This document shows positions 36,097 through 46,675 of a DNA stretch of 64,000 nucleotides, piece by piece. The notes beneath the pieces were generated by a model. The model saw only the letters and a program-made list of their open reading frames with translations. It had not been told where the DNA came from and searched no databases. Source of the stretch: Qipengyuania profundimaris (GTDB lineage Bacteria > Pseudomonadota > Alphaproteobacteria > Sphingomonadales > Sphingomonadaceae); contig NZ_JAVAIM010000001.1 of NCBI RefSeq assembly GCF_030717945.1, positions 1,053,131-1,117,130 on the forward strand, in the 5' to 3' direction. The translations under genes were made by a program, and so were the position numbers. Position 1 is the first letter of the stretch. The number at the start of each line of letters is the position of its first letter.

Positions 36097-37559
36097 GCGC
36101 CGCCATCCTGCGCCATCCGGCCTATGTCGAATGGCCTGCCGATCCGCGCGATCGCCTGCCGCTGACGCTGTGGGACGCAAAGAGCATTGCCGAAGCGGTT
36201 GGCGGTACGGCGAGCCATGATTTCCAGGTCGCAGGCGTCGAGATGGACAGCCGCGATGTGGTGAACGGCGATCTCTTCGTTGCGCTCAAGGGCGAAGCGA
36301 TGGACGGGCATCGCTTCCTCGAGAAAGCCTTCGCCAATGGCGCTGCCGGGGCCATCGTCGACCGCCCGGTCGACTGGCCGCACATCCTCGTCGAAGACAC
36401 GACCGAAGCGCTGAAGGCGCTCGCCCGCGCAGCGCGCGCCCGCACCGAAGCCAGGATCATCGGCGTCACCGGTTCGGTCGGCAAGACCGGCGTCAAAGAA
36501 GCGATTTTCGCCGCGCTCGAGCGCGCCAGCCGCGGCGCGGCACATCGTTCCATCCGCAGCTACAACAACCATGTCGGCGTGCCGCTCAGCCTCGCCCGCA
36601 TGCCCGCGCGCAGCCGCTTCGGCATCTTCGAAATGGGCATGAACAACGCCCGTGAGATCGAGGGGCTGACGACGCAGGTCCGCCCGCATGTCGCAGTCAT
36701 CACCACCATCGCACCGGCGCATATCGAGAATCTCGGTTCGATGGAGGCCATTGCCGCCGCGAAGGCGGAGATCTTCGCGGGGCTGGAGCCCGGCGGCACT
36801 GCCGTCATCCCGACCGACACGCCCTATTACGAACAGCTGAAGTCCGCTGCCGAGAAAGTCGGCGCCAGGGTGATGAGCTTCGGCACGGCGCGCCATGCCG
36901 ACATGCGGCTGCTCGACGCGATCCCCAGCGCCAATGGCGGCAGCCTGGTGACTTGCGAATTTCCCGAAGGCCGACTGTGCTACACGGTGGCCGAGCCGGG
37001 CGAACACTGGGTCGCCAATTCGCTCGCTGTCATGGCGGCGGTGCGCGCGGCAGGCGGCGATCTTGCCGCGGCGGGCCTCGCGCTGGCCGAGATGGGCGGG
37101 CTGAAGGGCCGCGGTGCGCGCCACGGCATTCCCGCGCCGGGCGGCAAGGCGCTGCTGATCGACGAAAGCTATAACGCCAATCCCGCCAGCATGCGTGCCA
37201 CGTTGGCGCAGCTCGGCCAGACGCCCTCGGGTCGCCGCATCGCCGTGCTCGGCTCGATGAAGGAGCTGGGCGATTTCGGCCCGAAGTTCCACGCCGGCCT
37301 CGCCGAGCCGCTGCTCGCTGCCGACATCGACTATGCGGTGCTGGTCGGCGACGAGATGGGCGCGCTTGCGCGCGAACTGGGGAAACCGCAGAGCGACGTG
37401 CTTGGCAAGCCCATTACGTGGGCGCATTGCCGAACTGCCGAAGAGGCCATCGAACTGCTCGAGAATTTCGGCGTCGTCGCTGGCGATGCCGTGCTGGTCA
37501 AAGGCTCCAATTCGGTCGGCCTCGGTCGGCTCGTGGATCACTTCACCCGCGCCGGATAG
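36093..37559 (+). CDS. murF: UDP-MurNAc-tripeptide:D-Ala-D-Ala ligase
   Basis: Completes the UDP-MurNAc-pentapeptide. It has 488 residues from ATG 36093 (GGGAGAG upstream). 'GVTGSVGKTGVKEAIFAAL' is the Mur ligase P-loop. Domain 1 motif 'VEMDSRDVVNGDLFVALKGEAMDGHRFLEKAFANGAAGAIV' and the C-terminal 'LLIDESYNANPASMRATL' and 'LVKGSNSVGL' are clear. It is followed by an 18-base gap before mraY, one of the few non-overlapping junctions of the cluster. Confidence 0.97.
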   Translation: MSAAILRHPAYVEWPADPRDRLPLTLWDAKSIAEAVGGTASHDFQVAGVEMDSRDVVNGDLFVALKGEAMDGHRFLEKAFANGAAGAIVDRPVDWPHILVEDTTEALKALARAARARTEARIIGVTGSVGKTGVKEAIFAALERASRGAAHRSIRSYNNHVGVPLSLARMPARSRFGIFEMGMNNAREIEGLTTQVRPHVAVITTIAPAHIENLGSMEAIAAAKAEIFAGLEPGGTAVIPTDTPYYEQLKSAAEKVGARVMSFGTARHADMRLLDAIPSANGGSLVTCEFPEGRLCYTVAEPGEHWVANSLAVMAAVRAAGGDLAAAGLALAEMGGLKGRGARHGIPAPGGKALLIDESYNANPASMRATLAQLGQTPSGRRIAVLGSMKELGDFGPKFHAGLAEPLLAADIDYAVLVGDEMGALARELGKPQSDVLGKPITWAHCRTAEEAIELLENFGVVAGDAVLVKGSNSVGLGRLVDHFTRAG

Positions 37560-37577
37560 GCGCGACAAGAGGCGCAT

Positions 37578-38648
37578 TTGCTTTACCTTCTTGCCGAATG
37601 GCTGAACTTCGAAGGCGTCGCCAACCTCGTGCGCTATCAGACGTTCCGCGCCGGGGCGACGCTGATGACGGCGCTGGTGATCGGCCTGCTGATCGGCCCG
37701 CGCTTCATCGCCATGCTGCGCGTGCGCCAGGGCAAGGGCCAGCCGATCCGCACCGACGGTCCGCAGACCCACCTCGCCAAGGTCGGCACCCCGACCATGG
37801 GCGGTCTGATGATCCTGATCAGCCTGTCGCTGGCAGTGCTGATCTGGATGGACCTCAAGAATCCGTTCATCTGGGCCTGCCTCGCCGTGACGCTGGGCTT
37901 CGGCCTGATCGGCTTCCTCGACGATTACGACAAGGTTTCGAAATCGAGCCATAAGGGCGTCTCCGCCCGAACGCGCCTGCTGGCGGAATTTCTCGTCGCA
38001 GGCGCGGCGAGCTACATCGTCGTCAGCCAGATCAACACTTTCGTCTACGTCCCCTTCGTGAACGATTTCGGGGTCGAGCTGGGGCCGTTCTATTACCTGT
38101 TTGCTGCCGTTGTGATCGTGGGCGCGGGCAACGCCGTGAACCTGACCGACGGGCTGGACGGGCTTGCGACCATGCCCGTCATCATCGCGGCGGGCACCTT
38201 CGCGCTGATCGCCTATCTCGTCGGGCGCGTGGACTATTCCGAATATCTCGGCATCCCGCATGTCGAAGGCGCGGGCGAACTGGCTATCTTCTGCGCAGCG
38301 ATCATGGGGGCGGGGCTCGCCTTCCTGTGGTTCAACGCGCCGCCGGCTGCGGTGTTCATGGGCGATACCGGGTCGCTGGCGCTGGGCGGCGCGCTCGGCG
38401 CGATAGCCGTGGCAACGCATCACGAGGTCGTGCTGGCGATCGTCGGCGGACTGTTCGTGTTCGAGGCGCTTTCGGTCATCATCCAGGTCTTCTGGTTCAA
38501 GCGGACCGGCAAGCGCGTGTTCCGCATGGCGCCCATCCACCACCATTTCGAACAGCTCGGCTGGTCGGAAAGCAAGGTGGTGATCCGCTTCTGGATCGTC
38601 TCGATCATCCTCGCGCTGATGGGCCTGGCGACGCTGAAGCTGCGATGA
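37578..38648 (+). CDS. mraY: Phospho-MurNAc-pentapeptide transferase
   Basis: The membrane enzyme that makes lipid I from UDP-MurNAc-pentapeptide and undecaprenyl phosphate. It has 356 residues with ten membrane helices expected. The start is TTG 37578, preceded by AAGAGG. Motifs are '[17 protein letters not shown]', the Asp-rich '[11 protein letters not shown]', '[16 protein letters not shown]' and '[23 protein letters not shown]'. ATGA overlap with murD. Confidence 0.97.
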   Translation: MLYLLAEWLNFEGVANLVRYQTFRAGATLMTALVIGLLIGPRFIAMLRVRQGKGQPIRTDGPQTHLAKVGTPTMGGLMILISLSLAVLIWMDLKNPFIWACLAVTLGFGLIGFLDDYDKVSKSSHKGVSARTRLLAEFLVAGAASYIVVSQINTFVYVPFVNDFGVELGPFYYLFAAVVIVGAGNAVNLTDGLDGLATMPVIIAAGTFALIAYLVGRVDYSEYLGIPHVEGAGELAIFCAAIMGAGLAFLWFNAPPAAVFMGDTGSLALGGALGAIAVATHHEVVLAIVGGLFVFEALSVIIQVFWFKRTGKRVFRMAPIHHHFEQLGWSESKVVIRFWIVSIILALMGLATLKLR

Positions 38649-39928
38649 TCACGTCGACCGCCTGGAAGGACAAACGCTACGCGGTGCTCGGCCTCGCGCG
38701 GTCCGGCCGGGCGACGGTCGAGGCGCTGCTGGCGAGCGGCGCGGAGGTCATGGCGTGGGACAGAAGCGAGGAAGCGCGCAGCGAGTTCGAGGGCCGCGTC
38801 GAACTGGCCGATCCGGTCGAGGCGGATCTGACTGGCTTCGCAGGCGTGGTCGTCAGCCCCGGCGTTCCGCTCAACACCCACCAGATCAAGCCGCATGCCG
38901 ACAGCTTCGGCGTGCTGGTGATCGGCGATATCGAACTCTTCGCGCAGGCGAGGGCGGAACTGCCGCCGCACAAGGTCGTCGGCATCACCGGCACCAATGG
39001 CAAATCGACGACCACCGCGCTGGTCCACCACATCCTGAAAGAGGCTGGCGTGCCGACCACCATGGGCGGCAATATCGGCCTGCCGATCCTCGAACAGGAG
39101 CCTTTGCCGGAGGGCGGGGTCTATGTGCTGGAGCTGTCGAGCTACCAGATCGACCTGACCTATTCGCTCGACTGCGATGTGGCGGTGCTGCTGAATGTGA
39201 CGCCGGATCATCTGGATCGGTATGATGGGGATTTCGGGAAGTATGCGGCGAGCAAGGCGCGGCTTTTTTCGATGCAGTCTCCTCATCGGATCGCTGTCGT
39301 CGATTATCGCGCTGAGGCAGACGAGGACGTGCTCGAAGACGCCGAGGACCCACTCATCCAGTTCATCGATGACGTCGAAGTGGGCGACCAAGAAACGTGG
39401 CTTGTGCTGCGAGGACCACACAACCGCCAAAACGCATCTGCGGCGAAGGCAGTTTGTGAGGACCTCGGCTTGTCGAGCGATCAGGTCCTTCAAGGCCTCC
39501 GCACCTACCCCGGCCTCCCGCACCGCATGGAGCGGGTCGCCGAAATCTCCGGCGTTGCCTACGTCAACGACAGCAAGGGCACCAACACCGCCGCCTCGGC
39601 ACCTGCGTTGGCTGCCTTCGACAACATCCACTGGATCCTCGGCGGGCTCGCCAAGGAGCCGGGACTGGGCGAATGCGAGGCCGAACTGGCCCATGTGAAA
39701 GCCGCCTATACGATCGGTCAGGCCGGACCGGACTTCGCGACGCTGCTCGAAGGCCGCGTGCCGGTCACGCCGTGCGAAACGCTCGATCACGCCGTGACTC
39801 GCGCCGCAAGTCGCGCCGTCAGCGGCGACACCGTCCTCCTCTCTCCCGCATGCGCCAGTTTCGACCAGTATCGCGATTTCGAAGCGCGCGGCGACCATTT
39901 CCGCGAGCTGGTGGAGGCGCTGAAATGA
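38645..39928 (+). CDS. murD: UDP-MurNAc-L-alanine:D-glutamate ligase
   Basis: Adds D-Glu to UDP-MurNAc-L-Ala. It has 427 residues. P-loop '[19 protein letters not shown]' (about residues 110-128) and '[34 protein letters not shown]' are diagnostic. The central domain between 'ASKARLF' and '[13 protein letters not shown]' is about 25 residues shorter than in E. coli MurD. Codon use there (about 39205-39300, with many GGG, GAT and TAT) differs from the neighbours. ATGA overlaps at both ends. Confidence 0.95.
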   Translation: MITSTAWKDKRYAVLGLARSGRATVEALLASGAEVMAWDRSEEARSEFEGRVELADPVEADLTGFAGVVVSPGVPLNTHQIKPHADSFGVLVIGDIELFAQARAELPPHKVVGITGTNGKSTTTALVHHILKEAGVPTTMGGNIGLPILEQEPLPEGGVYVLELSSYQIDLTYSLDCDVAVLLNVTPDHLDRYDGDFGKYAASKARLFSMQSPHRIAVVDYRAEADEDVLEDAEDPLIQFIDDVEVGDQETWLVLRGPHNRQNASAAKAVCEDLGLSSDQVLQGLRTYPGLPHRMERVAEISGVAYVNDSKGTNTAASAPALAAFDNIHWILGGLAKEPGLGECEAELAHVKAAYTIGQAGPDFATLLEGRVPVTPCETLDHAVTRAASRAVSGDTVLLSPACASFDQYRDFEARGDHFRELVEALK

Positions 39929-41193
39929 GCACCACCATGCAGCCCTATGTCCCCGGCAAGCGCCAGCCTGCGCATATGCCCAAGGGGCGTCTCTCGCGCT
40001 GGTCGGAGCTGAAGATCTGGTGGCGCGAGATCGACCGCGTGCTGCTGTTCCTGATCCTGCTGCTGATGAGCTTCGGCACCATCGCCGTCGCCGCCGCCAG
40101 CCCGGCCACCGCCAATCGCCTGTCGACCAGCAGCGAGACGCTCGACCCGCTGTATTTCTTCTACCGCCATATCGCCTGGCAGGTGGTCGGCCTCGGTACG
40201 ATGCTCGGCGTGTCGATGCTGACCCGCGACAATGCGCGGCGGCTCGGCATCGTCCTTGCGGCGACGATGCTGTTCTTCCTCTTCCTCACCCCGCTGATCG
40301 GCGTCGAGATCAATGGCGCAAGGCGCTGGATCAGGATCGGCATGCAGTTCCAGCCGTCCGAATTCCTGAAACCCGGCTTCGCCATCGCCATGGCATGGAT
40401 CTTCGCCTGGCGCCTGCGCGACCCGAACCTGCCCGTCCTCGGCATCGCGACCGGAACCCTAGGCCTGATCGCTGCGCTGATGATGGCGCAGCCCGACTTC
40501 GGCGGCACCATCCTGTTTGCCGGCGTGTGGTTCGTGATGGTCGTGCTGTCCGGTGTGGACGCCAAGCGTATCGGTTTCGTCATCGGCGGCGGGATCGCCG
40601 GCATCACCGCAGCCTATTTCCTCTATGACAACGCCCGCCACCGCATCGACAGCTTCCTCGGCGGCGGCACGGCCTACGACCAGGTGGACCTCGCCAGCCG
40701 CACGCTGCTGGCAGGCGGCTGGACCGGTGCGGGCTACGGCCTCGGCATTCGCAAGATGAGCCTGCCCGAAGCGCATACCGACTATATCTTCAGCGTGATC
40801 GGTGAGGAGTTCGGCCTGCTCGCCTGCGCGGTCATCGTGATCCTCTACCTCGCCATCGTCGGCCGCGTGCTGATGCGGCTGGTTGACGAAGAGGATCTTT
40901 TCGCGCTGCTGGCCGGGGCGGGCCTGGTCTCGCTGCTCGGCGGGCAGGCATTCATCAACATGCTGGTGAACCTCCAGCTGTTCCCGTCCAAGGGCATGAC
41001 CCTGCCGCTGGTGAGTTACGGCGGCTCCTCGACCATCGCCATCGGTATCGGCGTGGGGCTGTTGCTGGCAGTGACCCGGCGAAATCCCTTCCTGAAAAGC
41101 CGGACCAAGGGGCTTGGCGAGTGGATGGGAATAGGGCAGGCGGACGCGATGAATTCCCCTTCCGCTCGCCCCGTGCGCGAGATCCAGCCATGA
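39925..41193 (+). CDS. ftsW: Septal peptidoglycan glycosyltransferase FtsW
   Basis: A SEDS-family polymerase that acts with FtsI at the septum. It has 422 residues and about ten membrane helices. A 40-residue cytoplasmic N-terminus precedes the first helix 'VLLFLILLLMSFGTIAVAAAS'. Family motifs include 'NGARRWIRIGMQFQPSEFLKPGF', 'LPEAHTDYIFSVIGEEFGLLAC' and 'LPLVSYGGSSTIAIGIGVGLLLAVTR'. It overlaps murD and murG by 4 bases each. Confidence 0.96.
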   Translation: MSTTMQPYVPGKRQPAHMPKGRLSRWSELKIWWREIDRVLLFLILLLMSFGTIAVAAASPATANRLSTSSETLDPLYFFYRHIAWQVVGLGTMLGVSMLTRDNARRLGIVLAATMLFFLFLTPLIGVEINGARRWIRIGMQFQPSEFLKPGFAIAMAWIFAWRLRDPNLPVLGIATGTLGLIAALMMAQPDFGGTILFAGVWFVMVVLSGVDAKRIGFVIGGGIAGITAAYFLYDNARHRIDSFLGGGTAYDQVDLASRTLLAGGWTGAGYGLGIRKMSLPEAHTDYIFSVIGEEFGLLACAVIVILYLAIVGRVLMRLVDEEDLFALLAGAGLVSLLGGQAFINMLVNLQLFPSKGMTLPLVSYGGSSTIAIGIGVGLLLAVTRRNPFLKSRTKGLGEWMGIGQADAMNSPSARPVREIQP

Positions 41194-42386
41194 CTCGCTC
41201 CAGCCGCCACTATGTCCTCGCCGCCGGCGGCACCGGCGGGCACTTGCTGCCAGCCTTCGCGCTGGCGACCGAGCTCGACCGGCGCGGGCATCACGTCGCG
41301 CTGATCACGGACGAGCGCGGGGCGGAGATCCCCGGCAAGCCCGACTTCATGCCCGCGCATGTCATTCCCGCAGGCCGCTTCGGCAAGAACCCGCTGCAGT
41401 GGATCAAGGGCATACGCGCCGTGCTGGAAGGTCGGCGCATGGCGCTGCGGCTCTACGAAAGTTTCGAGCCGAGCGCGGTGATCGGCTTCGGCGGCTATCC
41501 CTCCGCCCCGGCAGTGCTCGCCTCGACCTCTGCCGATATCCCGACGATCCTGCACGAACAGAACGCCGTGCTGGGCCGCGTCAATCGCCTGCTGGCAGGC
41601 CGCGTGCAGGCGATTGCGACAGCCTATCCCGACGTCGAGCGGCTGGCGGACAAGCAGTCGGACAAGGTCCACCTCGTCGGCAATCCTGTGCGGGCGGGTG
41701 TGCTATCGTTGCGTGAGGAGCCATTCCCCGAGTTCACCGAAGACGGACTGCTGCGCGTACTCGTGACCGGCGGCAGCCAGGGCGCCCGCGTGCTGTCCGA
41801 AGTCGTGCCCGACGGGCTCGCCATGCTGCCGCCCGCGCTGCGCCAGCGCTTGCAGGTAACGCAGCAGTGCCGCGCCGAGGATCTGGAGGCCGTCCGCGAG
41901 CGCTATCGCAATCACGAGATTCCGGCAGAACTAGCGACCTATTTCGAGGACATGGCCACGCGCCTTGCCGATGCACATCTGTTCATCGGCCGCGCAGGGG
42001 CCTCGACCATTGCCGAACTCACCGCCGTGGGCCGCCCGGCCATCCTCGTCCCGCTGCCGATCGCGACCGACGACCATCAGGCATCGAACACGCGCGAAAT
42101 GGCGAAGTCCGGCGGCGCACGGATGATCCGGCAGGAGCGCTTTACGGCTAAGGAACTCGCCAAGCAGATCAAGGCGCTTGCCGAGAACCCGCAAGGTTTG
42201 AACAGGGCCGCCCATGCCGCATGGAACTGCGGTCGGCCCAAGGCAGTCGAGGATCTGGCCGACCTCGTCGAAAGCTTCGGCGGGGCCGACATGATGGATG
42301 TCATCCGCGTCGGCGGAAACAATGCGCGCGGCGCAACCCAGGGTGCGCCTGCGGGCCAGGGCGCTGCGAAGGAGGCGGCCGAATGA
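41190..42386 (+). CDS. murG: Undecaprenyldiphospho-muramoylpentapeptide beta-N-acetylglucosaminyltransferase
   Basis: Converts lipid I to lipid II on the inner face of the membrane. It has 398 residues from ATG 41190. The N-terminal glycine loop is '[17 protein letters not shown]', with '[14 protein letters not shown]' and '[15 protein letters not shown]' following. The UDP-GlcNAc-binding C-domain has '[13 protein letters not shown]' and '[24 protein letters not shown]'. The C-terminal 25 residues (Gly/Ala/Gln-rich) extend beyond the usual end. ATGA overlap with murC. Confidence 0.96.
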   Translation: MTRSSRHYVLAAGGTGGHLLPAFALATELDRRGHHVALITDERGAEIPGKPDFMPAHVIPAGRFGKNPLQWIKGIRAVLEGRRMALRLYESFEPSAVIGFGGYPSAPAVLASTSADIPTILHEQNAVLGRVNRLLAGRVQAIATAYPDVERLADKQSDKVHLVGNPVRAGVLSLREEPFPEFTEDGLLRVLVTGGSQGARVLSEVVPDGLAMLPPALRQRLQVTQQCRAEDLEAVRERYRNHEIPAELATYFEDMATRLADAHLFIGRAGASTIAELTAVGRPAILVPLPIATDDHQASNTREMAKSGGARMIRQERFTAKELAKQIKALAENPQGLNRAAHAAWNCGRPKAVEDLADLVESFGGADMMDVIRVGGNNARGATQGAPAGQGAAKEAAE

Positions 42387-43801
42387 GGGGTGTGCCGACC
42401 GATATCGGAACCATCCATTTCGTCGGCATCGGCGGGATCGGAATGTCCGGCATCGCCGAGGTGATGAACAATCTCGGCTACAGCGTGCAGGGCTCCGACA
42501 TCAAGGAAAGCCCGGTGATCGAGCGGCTGCGCAGCCGCGGCGTGACGGTGGCCATCGGCCACGCGCCGGAGAACGTCGAAGGCGCGGCAGTGGTGGTGAC
42601 CTCCACCGCAGTGAAGCGGACTAATCCCGAAGTCGCTTTCGCGCTGGAAAACCGCATTCCCGTGGTGCGCCGCGCGGAAATGCTGGCCGAACTCATGCGC
42701 CTCAAGTCGACCGTCGCGGTCGCCGGCACGCATGGCAAGACGACCACGACCAGCATGATCGCCGCCCTGCTCGACGCGGGCAAGATCGACCCGACCGTGA
42801 TCAATGGTGGCATCATCGAGCAATACGGCTCCAACGCGCGGCTGGGCGACAGCGACTGGATGGTTGTCGAAGCCGACGAGAGCGACGGCAGCTTCCTGCG
42901 GCTCGACGGCACGATCGCGGTGGTCACCAACATCGATCCCGAACACCTCGACCATTACGGCGATTTCGACGGCGTGAAGGACGCCTTCGTGGAGTTCATC
43001 CACAACGTGCCCTTCTATGGCGCGGCGGTGCTGTGCATCGACCATCCCGAGGTGCAGGCCGTGATCGCCAAGGTGCGCGATCGCAATGTGGTAACCTATG
43101 GCTTCAACCTTCAGGCCGACATTTGCGGGGTGAACGTGCGGCCCGATGCGGGCGGCAATTGCTTCGACGTCATCGTGCGCCGACGCGGGCAGGAGGATCG
43201 CCGGATCGAAGGCGTGCGCCTGCCGATGCCCGGTCGCCACAATGTCCAAAACGCGCTCGCCGCGATTGCCGTCTCGATCGAGATGGGTTGCCCGGACGAG
43301 GTGATCTGCAACGGGTTCAGCCAGTTCGGCGGCGTCCGGCGGCGCTTCACCAAAGTTGGCGAAGTCCCGACCGGTAGCGGCGTCGCGACGATCATCGACG
43401 ATTATGGCCACCACCCGGTCGAGATCAAGGCGGTGCTCGGTGCGGCCCGCGAAAGTGCGGGACGGGGCCGCGTGATCGCGGTCGTGCAGCCGCACCGCTA
43501 TACGCGTCTCAACGATCTGATGGATGAATTCCAGAGCTGCTTCAACGAAGCCGACCTCGTCTATGTCACCCCGGTTTACGCGGCGGGCGAAGACCCGATC
43601 CCCGGCGTCGACGCGCAGGCGTTGGTCGATGGCCTCAAGGCGCGCGGACACCGCGCCGCCGCGACCATCGAGGACGAGCAGGACCTTGCCGAAACGCTCG
43701 CAGCCGAATTGCAGGAAGGCGATTTCGTGATCTGCCTCGGCGCGGGCGACATCACCCGCTGGGCGGCCGGCCTGCAGAACCAGATCGCGCTGGCGAGCTG
43801 A
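42383..43801 (+). CDS. murC: UDP-N-acetylmuramate:L-alanine ligase
   Basis: Adds the first amino acid to UDP-MurNAc. It has 472 residues. AAGGAGG 7 bases before the ATG is one of the strongest ribosome-binding sites in the cluster. Motifs are '[18 protein letters not shown]' (UDP binding), '[18 protein letters not shown]' (P-loop), '[15 protein letters not shown]' and '[17 protein letters not shown]'. A 3-base gap separates it from murB. Confidence 0.97.
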   Translation: MRGVPTDIGTIHFVGIGGIGMSGIAEVMNNLGYSVQGSDIKESPVIERLRSRGVTVAIGHAPENVEGAAVVVTSTAVKRTNPEVAFALENRIPVVRRAEMLAELMRLKSTVAVAGTHGKTTTTSMIAALLDAGKIDPTVINGGIIEQYGSNARLGDSDWMVVEADESDGSFLRLDGTIAVVTNIDPEHLDHYGDFDGVKDAFVEFIHNVPFYGAAVLCIDHPEVQAVIAKVRDRNVVTYGFNLQADICGVNVRPDAGGNCFDVIVRRRGQEDRRIEGVRLPMPGRHNVQNALAAIAVSIEMGCPDEVICNGFSQFGGVRRRFTKVGEVPTGSGVATIIDDYGHHPVEIKAVLGAARESAGRGRVIAVVQPHRYTRLNDLMDEFQSCFNEADLVYVTPVYAAGEDPIPGVDAQALVDGLKARGHRAAATIEDEQDLAETLAAELQEGDFVICLGAGDITRWAAGLQNQIALAS

Positions 43802-43804
43802 GCG

Positions 43805-44776
43805 ATGGAGATGGACCAACCCGACGACGTGTGGAACTGGGACAGCGGCATGGCGCCCGATTGCGAAGTCGATGGCGGCGTTTCCGCGCCCGTGGCGATC
43901 GACGACTTGCGCGGCAGGCTCACCCACGATGCACCGCTTGCCAAGCTGGTGTGGTTCAAGAGCGGCGGCCGTGCCGATTGGCTGTTCGAGCCGGAAGACC
44001 TCGACGATCTGCGCGTGTTCCTCGAACGGCTGGGCGGCAAGCTGCCGGTGATGGCGCTGGGCCTCGGCTCCAATCTGATCGTGCGCGATGGCGGGGTGCC
44101 GGGCGTGGTCATCAAGCTCGGCAAACCCTTCGCGAAAATCGAAACGCGTGACGATCATGTGGTCGCCTGCGGGGCGGGGGCGCATGGCATCCTCGTCGCC
44201 TCGACGGCGCGCGACGCCGGGATCGCCGGCCTCGAATTCATGCGCGGCATCCCCGGCACGGTCGGCGGCTTCGTGCGCATGAACGGCGGTGCATACGGGC
44301 GAGAGGTCAGCGACGTGCTGATCGAATGCGACGTCATCCTGCCGGGCGGCAATCTGGTGACGCTGCCCAAGGCCGACCTGCAATATACCTATCGCCACTC
44401 GGCCTTGCCGGACGGCGCGGTGGTGGTCGCAGCACGCTTCCAGGGCGAGCCCGGCGACCCGGAAGCGATCGGTGCGAAGATGGACGAGATCGCCGAAGCC
44501 CGCGAGAACTCGCAGCCGCTGCGCACCAAGACCGGCGGCTCGACTTTCAAGAATCCGCCCGGTCGCAAGGCCTGGGAACTGGTCGATGCGGCGGGGTGCC
44601 GCGGATTGCAGATGGGCGGCGCGCAGGTGAGCGAAAAGCACACCAACTTCCTGATCAACGTCGACGACGCGACAAGCGCCGATATCGAAGGCCTGGGCGA
44701 GGAAGTAAAACGCCGCGTCTACGAGCATTCGGGCGTCGAACTCGAATGGGAAATCCAGCGTGTGGGGCGGCCTTAG
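43805..44776 (+). CDS. murB: UDP-N-acetylenolpyruvoylglucosamine reductase
   Basis: The FAD enzyme that makes UDP-MurNAc. It has 323 residues. FAD-binding 'ALGLGSNLIVRDGGVPGVVIKL' and 'FMRGIPGTVGGFVRMNGGAYGREV' are conserved. 'GGSTFKNPPG' carries the catalytic Ser and 'AQVSEKHTNFLIN' precedes the conserved C-terminal helix. This is the short, type II-like MurB. The first 25 residues ('MEMDQPDDVWNWDSGMAPD...') are an acidic extension before the usual start. It lies 8 bases before ddl. Confidence 0.95.
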   Translation: MEMDQPDDVWNWDSGMAPDCEVDGGVSAPVAIDDLRGRLTHDAPLAKLVWFKSGGRADWLFEPEDLDDLRVFLERLGGKLPVMALGLGSNLIVRDGGVPGVVIKLGKPFAKIETRDDHVVACGAGAHGILVASTARDAGIAGLEFMRGIPGTVGGFVRMNGGAYGREVSDVLIECDVILPGGNLVTLPKADLQYTYRHSALPDGAVVVAARFQGEPGDPEAIGAKMDEIAEARENSQPLRTKTGGSTFKNPPGRKAWELVDAAGCRGLQMGGAQVSEKHTNFLINVDDATSADIEGLGEEVKRRVYEHSGVELEWEIQRVGRP

Positions 44777-44784
44777 GAACTGAC

Positions 44785-45780
44785 ATGACCGACCTTCCCA
44801 AAGACTTGCATATCGCCGTCCTCATGGGCGGCTGGGCGAATGAGCGGCCCGTCAGCCTTATGTCGGGCGAGGGCGTCGCGAAAGCATTGGAAGAGCGCGG
44901 GCATCGTGTGACACGCATCGATATGGACCGGCAGGTTGCCGCGCGCATTGCAGAAGTAGCGCCCGATGTCGTGTTCAACGCGCTCCACGGCGTTCCGGGC
45001 GAGGATGGCACGGTGCAGGGCATGCTCGACCTGATGGGCGTGCCCTATACGCATTCGGGCCTCGCCACGTCGGTCGTCGCGATCGACAAGCAGCTGACAA
45101 AGCAGGCGCTGGTGCCGCACGGCATCCCCATGCCCGGCGGGCGGATCATCAAGAGCGCCGACCTGCACGAGCGCGATCCGCTGCCGCGCCCCTATGTGCT
45201 TAAGCCCGTCAACGAAGGCAGCAGTGTCGGCGTGGCGATCGTCACCCACGAAAGCGACTACGGCAATCCCATCGCGCGCGATGCCAAGGGGCCGTGGCAG
45301 GAATTCGCCGAATTGCTTGCCGAGCCTTACATCAAGGGCCGCGAGATGACGACGGCGGTGGTCGATTTTGAGGACGGGCCGCGCGCGCTCGCGGTAACCG
45401 AACTGAAGCCCAAGAGCGGCTTCTACGATTTCGACGCCAAATATACCGACGGCATGACCGATCACATCTGCCCGGCCGACATTCCCCGGAACATTGCAAG
45501 GCTGTGCCTCGAATATGCACTGCGCGCACACCAGGTCCTCGGCTGCCGGGGCACCAGCCGGACCGATTTCCGCTGGGACGAGGAACAGGGCGAGGATGGA
45601 CTGTTCATCCTCGAAACCAACACCCAGCCCGGCATGACCCCGCTCAGCCTCGTGCCCGAGCAGGCCAAGCATGTCGGCATGGAATATGGCGAGCTGGTAG
45701 AAACCGTAATCGCCGCGGCCTTGCGCGACCATGCTGGTAGGGGCCATGCAGGTAAGGGTGGGGGCAATGGCCAGGGTTAG
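44785..45780 (+). CDS. ddl: D-alanine-D-alanine ligase
   Basis: Makes the D-Ala-D-Ala dipeptide used by MurF. It has 331 residues from ATG 44785 (TAGGAA upstream). Motifs are 'IAVLMGGWANERPVSLMSGEGV', 'ALHGVPGEDGTVQGMLDLMGVPYTHSG', 'VLKPVNEGSSVGVAIV' and the metal-site 'ILETNTQPGMTPLSLVPEQA'. The last 20 residues are Gly/His/Lys-rich ('HAGRGHAGKGGGNGQG') and overlap the start of ftsQ. Confidence 0.96.
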   Translation: MTDLPKDLHIAVLMGGWANERPVSLMSGEGVAKALEERGHRVTRIDMDRQVAARIAEVAPDVVFNALHGVPGEDGTVQGMLDLMGVPYTHSGLATSVVAIDKQLTKQALVPHGIPMPGGRIIKSADLHERDPLPRPYVLKPVNEGSSVGVAIVTHESDYGNPIARDAKGPWQEFAELLAEPYIKGREMTTAVVDFEDGPRALAVTELKPKSGFYDFDAKYTDGMTDHICPADIPRNIARLCLEYALRAHQVLGCRGTSRTDFRWDEEQGEDGLFILETNTQPGMTPLSLVPEQAKHVGMEYGELVETVIAAALRDHAGRGHAGKGGGNGQG

Positions 45781-46675
45781 CCGCAAGCCCCAGGGCGTCC
45801 GCCGCTCGGCCGCTGCGCGCAGCCGCAGCCAGAAAGCTCGGGCCGCGCGCAAGCATACCAGCGGTATTCTCGACGGCATCATGGCCGCGCTGCCTTTCAC
45901 CGAGGAGCAGTGGCACAAGTTCTTCCTGACTTCGATCATCGTCGTCGGGCTCGCCATTGCGTGGACGGTCGCCAGCTATGCGGGCGTGCCGGAAATGGCC
46001 CGCGACGAGCTGGCGAAGTCGGCCTCGCGCTCCGGCTTCGAGGTCAGCAAGGTCCGCGTCTCCGGTGTCGAGCGGATGAACGAACAGCTGGTCTACGAAC
46101 GCGTGCTTGCCCAGCGCGACCGGCCGATGCCCCTGGTCGAGTTGGAAGATGTGCGTGACAACCTGCTCGAGCTTCCCTGGGTCGCCGATGCGCGGGTCTC
46201 GCGCCAGCTGCCCGATACGCTGAAGATCGATATCGTCGAGCGCGAGCCGCATGCCGTGCTACGCAAGCCCGACCGGCTGATGCTGGTCGACGGGCACGGG
46301 CACGAACTCGAGCCGATCGCGCGCGAGGCGGCCAAGGGCAAGCTGCTGATCGAAGGTCCCGGCGCCCAGAAGCAGGTCGAGGAACTTGGCCGCCTGCTGG
46401 ACGCCGCGCCGGCGCTGAAACCGCATATCGCCGAAGCCGAATGGGTGGGTAACCGGCGCTGGAACCTCACCTTCACCAGCGGGCAGTTGCTCGCCCTGCC
46501 TGAAGGCGATGCGGGCGCGCCCGCGCTGGTCAAGTTCGCCCAGCTCGACGGCATGCACCGGCTGATCGGCGGCAAGCCCATCGCGGTGGACATGCGCGTG
46601 CCGGACCGTGTTTATCTGCGCTGTAAGGACGGCCCCTGCCCGACCCAGCTTGCGCGCAACGGGCGGGCCGAGTGA
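45767..46675 (+). CDS. ftsQ: Cell division protein FtsQ
   Basis: A bitopic divisome protein linking FtsL/FtsB-type proteins to early components. I choose ATG 45767 (AAGGG about 10 bases upstream), giving 302 residues. ATG 45731 and 45746 are alternatives deeper inside ddl. A basic N-terminus ('RKPQGVRRSAAARSRSQKARAARK') precedes the membrane helix 'FFLTSIIVVGLAIAWTVAS' (about residues 52-70). The POTRA domain follows ('FEVSKVRVSGVERMNEQLVYERVLAQ ... LPWVADARVSRQLPDTLKIDIVEREPHAV'). Confidence 0.93.
   Translation: MARVSRKPQGVRRSAAARSRSQKARAARKHTSGILDGIMAALPFTEEQWHKFFLTSIIVVGLAIAWTVASYAGVPEMARDELAKSASRSGFEVSKVRVSGVERMNEQLVYERVLAQRDRPMPLVELEDVRDNLLELPWVADARVSRQLPDTLKIDIVEREPHAVLRKPDRLMLVDGHGHELEPIAREAAKGKLLIEGPGAQKQVEELGRLLDAAPALKPHIAEAEWVGNRRWNLTFTSGQLLALPEGDAGAPALVKFAQLDGMHRLIGGKPIAVDMRVPDRVYLRCKDGPCPTQLARNGRAE

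Noticed and set aside
35997-38546. An 849-codon open frame on the minus strand opposite murF and mraY
   Set aside because: Antisense shadow of murF/mraY, which are unambiguous. The translation has no family similarity.
42077-44728. An 883-codon open frame on the minus strand opposite murC and murB
   Set aside because: It is the antisense shadow of highly conserved murG-murC-murB genes in GC-rich DNA. Its translation is His/Asp/Arg-biased with no recognisable domain.
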